Positions 56,998 to 64,000 of a DNA stretch of 64,000 nucleotides are shown piece after piece. The position numbers and the translations under genes were made by a program. Source of the stretch: Achatina immaculata (taxonomy: Eukaryota; Mollusca; Gastropoda; Stylommatophora; Achatinidae); NCBI GenBank assembly GCA_009760885.1, contig CM019701.1:39673515-39737514 (forward strand), read 5' to 3'. Positions within the stretch are counted from its first letter, which is position 1. Every line of letters begins with the position of its first letter. The notes under the pieces were generated by a model, which saw only the letters and a program-made list of their open reading frames with translations, did no database searches and was not told the DNA's origin.

Positions 56998-57319
56998 GTT
57001 GCCCTTTTTGGCAATCAAGGTCCCATAACTGAAATGCTAGCGTCAGGGTTTGCGAACCACACTCGACGAAGACCCTACCTATCCTCTCCGAGTGTATGTG
57101 GGAAGAATGAAAGATGGAGTGATGAAGGGCAGAGAGTAAGACGGGCCTGTGTGTGTCCAATTCTTTACCCTTTAAAAATAAAAGATTATTCATTCATTCA
57201 TTCATTCCGTTGGTACCTCCAATAACGGAACAATGATCTTGGTAGTCCCCAGCGGTGGTGGAGTCCTCTAAAGAAGTCTTGAATACCCAAAGCTTGATAG
57301 CTGCGATAAGTGAGAGAGG

Positions 57320-57357
<38 letters not shown>

Positions 57358-57525
57358 AAAGCCACCATAACAGACTCTGAAGAAGGCACGGACACCCGCT
57401 CACAGGACACCAGCTCACAGGACACCAGCTCACAGGACACCAGCTCACAGGACACCCATTCACAGGACAAGGAAGATAGAAGACATTTCCTGCCATCTGT
57501 TTTCGCCCGGTTTTCTGCATGAATA
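56998..57525 (+). repeat. Copy 5 of dispersed repeat DR
   Basis: Homologue of 32941-33835: GGCAATCAAGGTCCCATAAC, GCTAGCGTCAGGGTTTGCG, GGTGGAGTCCTCTAAAGA, five 15-bp minisatellite units (57387-57466), GAAGACATTTCCTGCCATC and AATAAA. Interrupted by S1 at 57091-57205. Confidence 0.82.
57091..57205 (+). mobile_element. S1 short retroposon, copy 2, with empty-site comparison
   Basis: 115 bp ending in (ATTC)n, flanked by TCCG (57087-57090 and 57206-57209). The homologous DR copy 3 near 33028 has a single TCCG with no insertion. This defines S1's ends directly. Confidence 0.78.
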
Positions 57526-58482
57526 AAAACACTTTATACTTCATTAATAAATAAATCTCTTCCTAGCAACGATTACAACATAGCAACTGTCAATCATTTT
57601 CTTTACTGGTTTTTATATTTTTAAAAGAACCTGAATATGCTGTATATTTTATCACTTCTTTCAGATTTTGTCAGCAGAAATTTCGAACATCTGAATGTGA
57701 TTCTTTTGTCAGCACTGAGCAACTACTTGTATTTCTTTCAGAGAAAAACCATCAGATGTGACAGAACAAAACACATGCCTTGGGCAGTTCACTCTGAGAA
57801 CCGTGTGGAGTGGAGAGGAGATGAGTGGAAGCCATCTTGGATTTAAAACAGTTCCAACCTTCAGGAAACACATGGGCAGGAAGGGGTGGGGGAACAGTTC
57901 TAATACTTAACGTTAAATGGGTTCTCTGTGTATCATTAAATATAAGTTTATTATTTACTATGAAATATATTTTTATTGTGACATTCATGAACACTTTACT
58001 CATTATTTCCATATCCCAGAGTACATATGTGAATATATTTTTGGAGCCTTGCAGCATATATATTGTTCAATTTTTCAAACTCACTAATTCCTCTGTGACT
58101 AATTTTAAATTAACATCAAAGAAATAGTATAGAAATAAACTAGAAAGAAGAAAAGTACTGAAAGAAGAACAGTAAGGGCATGCTATTATAATTTATAACT
58201 TTTTTTCATTTCAGATTATTATATTCTTTATTTTGCAGGAGCGTATAGAGAGATGGGAAGAATTTATATCATAAAATGTACCAGAGAATTAAGAAAACAT
58301 CTTGTATATTACAAAAGCAGCAAAGGAGAATAATCAGATTGTGAAACAATAAGATCTGTAAGTACAGTAGGAATGAATGAAGAAGTAAGAAAAATAGATC
58401 TCCACGCAGAATAGCTGAAGACTATACATAGAAGCACTATCGGTATATACCCAGCAACATTTCATGATTGAGCTGAGTAAAT
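57526..58482 (+). other. 5' flank and probable 5' UTR of GPCR-4
   Basis: Homologous to 33836-34525 but with private segments (for example 57700-57960). Contains the conserved acceptor-like TTCTTTATTTTGCAG (AG at 58237-58238) about 245 bp before the ATG. No other gene. Confidence 0.5.
58224..58238 (+). promoter_or_regulatory. Putative 5'-UTR splice acceptor of GPCR-4
   Basis: Polypyrimidine-CAG followed by GAGCGTAT, the same as at GPCR-3 apart from TAG to CAG. Confidence 0.45.
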
Positions 58483-60071
58483 ATGGCGAACGTCACTCTC
58501 TGTTCATATTTTACTTCCCAGTTTTTCACATTTCCGAGGGTCACGGGAAATCTTCATCTTCTCGTTGGCATCTCTGTCGTTTTAACTGTACTCTCAGCCT
58601 TCGTCGTTTTTACAAACGCCACCGTGGTCATAGCCATCATTCGTTCCATGTACTTGAGCAGGCATGTTAACAACAAGAGCAAGATATCCATGATCCTGAT
58701 AGTCTCTATGGCTATATCAGACTTTGTCGTTGGCATCATTCCAATGCCGCTTTCAGTTTACCAAATAGTCAACAACGGGAAATGGTTCCTCGCACAGACC
58801 CCGTGCTTTTTCAAAGTTACATCAGATGATTTTCTATGTAACGTCTCAATTTTTCACGTTATGTGTATGGCAGTAGACAGATACTTGGCAGTATGTCGTC
58901 CCCTGATATACCGTAGACTGACTGTAATAACCGCTTATATCATGGTCAGTGTAAGCTGGTTGCTGCCTGCACTATTTTTATACTGGTTTTTACTACCCAA
59001 CCTCGATATTTCCTGCTTTGAACTTTTCAACATTTGCGAGTTGACCTCCGACATAAACCACGGGATTACATCTGCCGTTGCCACATTCTACGTTCCTTTC
59101 CTCCTAATCTTCATTCTTTACTTCTTTGTATTACGAGAAGTTCGAAATTTTCAGAAACGAAAGCCCAATTTCAGGTTGAAAAATCTGCAAACCACACAGG
59201 AGGATTCGGCGAAAACAGAGTTTCAATTTCACAAATATTTGCCCAGTTGTGTGAATTCTTGTATGTCCGTGCTGAGGATAAATCGTTGTAAAAATGAGAT
59301 GTCACCAACTGTAAAGTTGTGTTGCCTTTTCGAAAAACCTCCAGATATCAAGTGTGTGTCTTCAAGAACAAACTTTACAGGGTCTCCAGTCATGGAATCA
59401 ATATCAAAAGAGACATCCATTTCATCAGAAACTACAGAGACAGTAGAAACAAGGGACAAGTCAATAATATTGTCTGCTGAACTACTCTCATCGTCAAAAC
59501 TGGACATCCTAAAGGGCCGTGGATGTTATACTACATCTCTGAAGGAGGAACAAGATTTTCGAGAACATCAGTCAGGATCTGCTTGTCAATATACCGAGGA
59601 CGGTATTAATGAAACTGTGTGTGATAACTCTGTCAGTTCCTCTAAAAACCATATGAGTTCTTCTGAAGTTAACAAAACTGTAGATGACAAATCAAGCAGT
59701 TCTTCATACAGACACAATAGTTCTTCTGAAGTAATTTCTGACGTGGGACAACATGGTCATCAAAAAGTGACCATCATTTCTAAACACTCCCCAGCAACAA
59801 AGAATAGTTCTGAGGTCGCTATAAAAACTGCGCGTTCTTTAAACAATACAAAAGCTGTGCGAACTATTGGTATGATAGTTCTGGCGTTCACTCTTTGTTT
59901 TTCCCTTTCAGTGTGGCTTATATTCTTCCAGGTTTATTTACCTCTTACACGGCCTTTATTTTCATTCTCTGGCTAGGTTATTTCAACTCCGCATTGAACC
60001 CTTGCTTGTACTGTTGCCATACGTCTGTAAGGAGAGCAGTATTGGACCTGATTTGTCCTTCAAAGATATAG
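58483..60071 (+). pseudogene. GPCR-4: amine-type GPCR with TM6 frameshift
   Basis: Open from ATG 58483 (MANVTLCSYF) through TM1, TM2 (D80), TM3 (C108, D115 at 3.32, DRY 132-134), TM4, ECL2 C178, TM5 (P205) and the long Ser-rich third loop. In TM6 one base is missing relative to GPCR-1 (LCFSLSV where GPCR-1 has VCWFPFSV), so the CWxP motif is lost and translation stops at 59974-59976. A further deletion of about 9 bp lies just downstream. TM7 survives in another frame (ILWLGYFNSALNPCLY) to a stop at 60069-60071. Probably a recent pseudogene; a sequencing error at one base would also explain the shift but not the lost residues. Poly(A) signal at 60111-60116. Confidence 0.87.
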
Positions 60072-60110
60072 CAACACTTTTGTTCTTAGAAGGAGACCAT
60101 GGCATTATCA

Positions 60111-60116
60111 AATAAA
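60111..60116 (+). terminator. Poly(A) signal of GPCR-4
   Basis: AATAAA in a 3' UTR nearly identical to that of GPCR-3. Confidence 0.55.
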
Positions 60117-60494
60117 CATTACATTTTTGTTTATGCTGGCTCATGATGTGGTTTGATAGTTTGCAGTTCAGTATAAAATGTCCTGCCGATTGATAAGAAT
60201 TATTACAGGGGTGGGCTTCATTAACAATGTGATATCCCCACTGGGATTTCTTGCCAATAAAAAAATATCTCCACTCTCTTTGTTTTCGCTGTTTCCATCT
60301 ATTTCTCTCTTCATCGTCCTGTTTTTTTTTTTTGTTTTTTTTTTTGCTTTAAACTCTTCTGTAATTTTAAGTTTTTAGAAAGTACCCACATTCAAAGAAA
60401 ATGTACATTTTTGATCTTATCATCTAAATTTATTTACAGTATTATCCAGTACCATAAATGCTTTTCCCTATGTTCACTACTTCACGCGTTTTTG

Positions 60495-60595
60495 TCATCA
60501 GCGACTGAAATCTGACGTTCTGGCGTCAGGGTTGGCGAACTTTAGCTGACAAAGACCTCATCTGTCGCCCTGTTGGTACCCCTTGTAATTAAGGC
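60495..60595 (+). repeat. Copy 6 of dispersed repeat DR, truncated
   Basis: ATCAGCGACTGAAATCTGAC, GTCAGGGTTGGCGAAC and GTTGGTACCCCTTG, then cut by LINE-E. Confidence 0.7.
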
Positions 60596-60825
60596 AGATA
60601 GATGTGCATGATAATCTAGGACAACCGTCTTGGAAGGGTATATAATGGGACAACGAAAGAGAGGAAGACCAAGGCGAAGATGGCTGCAAGACATCGTTGA
60701 TGATCTGCAAATGGACGCATCAGCAGCAGGGCATCTTGCTCACAACCGAGAGGCCTACAAGAGTGCTGTTAGGGAGGCAATTTCCGCAAGGGGCATGCAA
60801 ATGAATGAAATGAAATGATAGATGT
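60596..60825 (+). mobile_element. LINE-E 3' terminus, best preserved
   Basis: RRPRRRWLQDIVDDLQMD frame, HNREAYKSAVREAISARGMQ, ending AAATGAATGAAATGAAATGA. It is the cleanest copy of the LINE-E 3' end. Confidence 0.8.
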
Positions 60826-60829
60826 GTAT

Positions 60830-61430
60830 GGTACAGTTTTACAAGGCGGAAGAGAAGTTGAGTTATTGAGAAAAAAAACGAATAGAAATTATTTGGATGA
60901 GAATGTATAAAGGAACCACATATAAAATCCAATATTTAGACGTGACCCTTTTCGAGGATTACATACACAAACAAACATGGCATATAACTAACAGAAAATG
61001 AAAAACTATCTTAGTGTCATTTCCTCAGTAAGGAACACAAGAATGCGTGTCCCACTGACGAGGTATAGAGACCAGGGGGGGGGGCACAAAGGATAGCAGA
61101 TGACCCCAATCGGAAATAAGAAGCTATCGGAATACGATAGGTGGGATGGGGGAAGGGAAGGGCAATAGAAACGTGTTGGCAGCTAGAAAAGCAGGTGGGG
61201 GAGGGGGAACGGGGAAGGAGAGAGATAATGGTTTAAGAAGAATAGAAGGGGCCATAAACACATGTAAGGAGCTGGAGACGCAATCGAGGTGCGGAGAGGC
61301 GAGGGAAGCAGGGAGATAATATGAAACTGATAAATGAAGGACAAGACCGGAGGGGCAATAAACACATATAAGCCGCCAGAGAAAAATAATATTAAGTAGA
61401 TCGTTTTCGCCAACATCTTAAGGACATTGC
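60830..61430. other. Intergenic sequence
   Basis: No gene or known repeat; purine-rich with G runs at about 61075-61083 and 61197-61210. Confidence 0.5.
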
Positions 61431-61469
61431 TAAGAGTTCTTGGACAGCTGCGGCGAAATATTTTTCCTT

Positions 61470-61620
61470 AACAGCCACGGGTGAAAACAGGACATTTCTG
61501 TTAGTGCAATCCGCTCTTGTTCTCCTGATGTACGATCTCGAAGGGTCCTAGAACAGGGCCTTGTTTTCAGGCAGGCTGTCTCCACCAAGCTGGACTTAAC
61601 AGTGTCTTCAGCTTCCTTTA
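61470..61620 (+). mobile_element. PLE endonuclease scrap
   Basis: VSAIRS at about 61498-61516 matches the 5744-5968 PLE fragment (IFVSAIRSFRF); otherwise degraded. 61620-62090 carries a C run near 61949 and no gene. Confidence 0.4.
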
Positions 61621-62099
61621 ACTTCTTTAGTTTTCCACTTTTCCTCTGCAATTTATGCTCTACTTTCTTGTTTCTTTTTCCTAGCTTCCCACCGCAACCT
61701 TCTCTTCTTCTCCGATGTCCTATAGGTGTCTATTGCCCTTCTGGGTCTTGTCTACGTACAAATTCGACAAACGAACACAACTAGGAACAGAAGACGTTCG
61801 TAATTTGAGGTCTGCCTAAATTCGAATTTACTTAGTTGCTGGAATGACTACAAGAATGTAACTATTCTACTTATTTAACGTTTTCTTGCTTCTTCTCTGT
61901 GTCTTCATCTTCTTCTTCTTCGAACGCTTCTACCAGCAAGACCACTCCCCCCCCCCCCCGTGATCCTACTGAATTTACTCCACGAGAGGACCACAAGAGA
62001 TACCCGAGAGGACCACAAGAGGTTCAGAGCATAGCGGGGCTTGGGCGTATATTCTCGGTGGGTCACAGAAGTGGGATAGCTTGACACTGTGGTTTTCGT

Positions 62100-64000
62100 T
62101 GCACCAGTATAACCTAGATAAGAGCACGATACAACCTACGACACGGAAGAATGACAATAATACAGTGTTATGCACCCACGAACAATGCAGATGATGATGT
62201 GAAAGACGACTTCTATCACCAACTACAACAAATCATCAACAAAGTCCCTAAACACGACATCCTAATTGCTATGGGGGACTTCAACGCTAAGGTAGGGAAG
62301 GATAATACCGACGTTGAAAAAGTGATGGGGAAAGAAGGAATTGACATGGTTAATCAGAATGGAGAAAGATTAATTGAAGTATGTCTAACAGAGGGCATGG
62401 TCATTGGAAGCACAATATTCCCACACAAAGAGATACATAAAACAACGTGGATATCTCCAGATGATAGAAATAGAAACCAGATAGACCATTTTTGTATTAG
62501 AAAGCAATATAGAACATCTCTCATGGATGTAAGGGCTTATAGAAGTGCAGATGTCAACAGTGATCACAACCTGTGCATAGGGAAAATAAAACTAAAATTG
62601 AAAAGTCAACACAAGAAATCAGTACACAGAAAGATAAACAGCCACAGCCTACAAGAAGAAAATACTAACATTAATTTCAATCAGGAACTTGCCAATCACT
62701 CCAAAACACCCAGTGAAGTTGAGGAGATAGGTATAGATGAGTTATGGAATTCTTACAGCACAGCCATAATCACAGCAGCAAAAGTAAGCGCTGGATTGGA
62801 AAAAACCAAATAGAAAAGCATGAATATCAGATAAAACATGGAGGTATATACATGAAAGACGAGCAGTCAAATTAAACATGTTGAATGCAAAAACAGATCA
62901 TGAAAGAGATTTGGCAAAAGCAAAATAGAAAGAAATAGACAAGAAAGTAAAAAGTTCAGCTAGAAGAGATAAAAGAGAATACATAGACAATATGGCGAAA
63001 GAGGCAGAAAAAGCAGCAAAAACAGGAGACAGCAAAACTTTATATAACATACAAAAGAGGCTAACATGTACTATTACATCAAAAGAAAGACCAATCCTTA
63101 GCAAAACTGGAACACTATTAACATGAAATAAAGACCAAAAGCAAAGATGGGCTGAACACTTTCAAGAAATACTCAGTCGACCACACCAAAAGAATTGTTA
63201 AACCTTGAAACTGACTTACCAGCCCCACAACTAAATGTCAACCTAGATGAAATTGAATTGCATGAAATTGAAACAGCAGTGAATTTAATGGCTAGCAACA
63301 AAGCCGCAGGTGAAGATGAAGTAACAGCCGAAATGCTAAAAGCTGTCAATAGTGACAACATGAGACAACTACAGAGAATGTTTAACAAGATTTGGAAAGA
63401 AGAAAAGGTCCCTTCTAATGGGAAGAAAGGAATCATTGTTAAAATACCAAAAAAGGGCAACCTTAGTGACTGTAACAACTGGAGAGAAGTAACCTTAATA
63501 TCAGCTGTGTCAAAAGTATTTTGCAAGGTCATTTTGAATAGACTCAAAGATATAGTGGATACTGCAATGAGAGAAGAACAAGCAGGATTTCGAAAAGGGA
63601 GAAGCTGTCTCGACCAGATCTTTACTCTCAGAATAATACTTTAAGAACATATTGAAAAACAGAAACCATTAATACTGAATTTCATAGATTTTAAAAAGGC
63701 ATTTGATAGCATACGCAGAGATTCATTATGGAGAATTTTAAGTCTATATGGAAAACCATCTAAAATTGTCAACATCATTAAGGACTTCTACAATGGATAT
63801 GTTTGTGCAGTCAAGACAGAAGAAGGGATGAATGAATGGTTCCAGATTGAAACATGTGTGAAACAAGGATGTATACTGTCTCCTTTACTTTTTGGGATTA
63901 CAATAGACTTCATACTGAAAAAATGCTGCACAGGTAACACAGGTATTGACTGGGTACATGGGACCCAACTAGAAGATCTTGATTTTGCTGATGACATAAC
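62100..64000 (+). mobile_element. LINE-A, endonuclease and RT, runs off the window
   Basis: Endonuclease at 62151-62813, open: TIIQCYAPTNN, DILIAMGDFNAKVGKDN, RNQIDHFCIRKQY and VNSDHNLCIGKIK (AP-type endonuclease motifs). Stop at 62811-62813 and further breaks up to 63190. RT 63195-64000: AAGEDEVTAEMLKAVNSDN, PKKGNLSDCNNW, REEQAGFRKGRSCLDQIFTL. A stop at 63642-63644 lies where 55.4 kb reads EEHIEK. FIDFKKAFDSI and LDFADDI follow at the window end. The most complete 5' half of LINE-A here. Confidence 0.88.

Larger units (their letters stand above)
39795..61890 (+). repeat. Segmental duplication unit X'
   Basis: Second copy of unit X, head-to-tail and separated from it by about 1 kb of minisatellite and purine tract. 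The X-to-X' coordinate offset drifts from 20.3 kb to 16.6 kb and then to 24.1 kb and 23.3 kb, each step matching an insertion or deletion listed here. 40095-41385 holds unique duplicated sequence with (TA)n at 40778-40806 and (AATC)n at about 40853-40873, without a gene. Confidence 0.85.

Overview
This is animal nuclear DNA, not prokaryotic. It is AT-rich, full of microsatellites and minisatellites, and packed with decayed non-LTR retrotransposons (LINEs), Penelope-like elements (PLEs), a Tc1/mariner transposon and tRNA-derived SINEs. The only host-type protein genes I can support are four intronless-looking class A (rhodopsin-family) GPCRs, all on the + strand. They carry the residue pattern of biogenic-amine receptors. 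The mix of lineage-expanded amine-type receptors with RTE/CR1/jockey-type LINEs and PLEs suggests a lophotrochozoan, probably a gastropod mollusc. That assignment is inference; no feature here proves the taxon.

Receptors. GPCR-1 (1-1110) is the 3' part of a receptor that starts before the window and is open throughout. GPCR-2 (12773-14314) is a complete, intact, diverged paralogue. GPCR-3 (34526-36131) is a pseudogene with two 1-base deletions. GPCR-4 (58483-60071) is open through TM5 and the long third loop, then frameshifted in TM6. GPCR-1, -3 and -4 form one closely related group with homologous 3' flanks. GPCR-2 is an outgroup.

Large-scale layout. 19.54-38.7 kb and 39.8-61.9 kb are two head-to-tail copies of one segment (units X and X'), each ending in a receptor (GPCR-3, GPCR-4) and its flanks. 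GPCR-1 and its downstream sequence look like the end of a third copy. The two units differ mainly by mobile elements gained after duplication. In X these are LINE-D, a PLE, a Tc1 element and LINE-E. In X' they are LINE-E plus a SINE, a solo-LTR-like element, a 1.8-kb insertion with a 45-bp minisatellite, another LINE-E and a 6.5-kb nested stack. Several insertions have visible target-site duplications (TSDs).

Region by region. 0-2 kb: GPCR-1 and flank. 2-12.3 kb: LINE-A, jockey-type, PLE and LINE-B fragments, a 42-bp tandem array split by a LINE-B, and two hairpin elements. 12.3-14.4 kb: GPCR-2. 14.4-19.5 kb: SINE, LINE-E and LINE-C remnants and a PLE with a 13-bp TSD. 19.5-39.6 kb: unit X, ending in 15-bp and 36-bp minisatellites around GPCR-3. 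39.8-62 kb: unit X'. 62-64 kb: a LINE-A copy running off the window.

LINE families are labelled A-F and H for convenience. Their 3' tails differ: A ends in GATAA/GATATA repeats, B in (GA)n, C in (GAA)n and D in (GAT)n. None of the LINE or PLE copies seen here looks competent. The most intact is LINE-F, with a 590-residue open RT frame.
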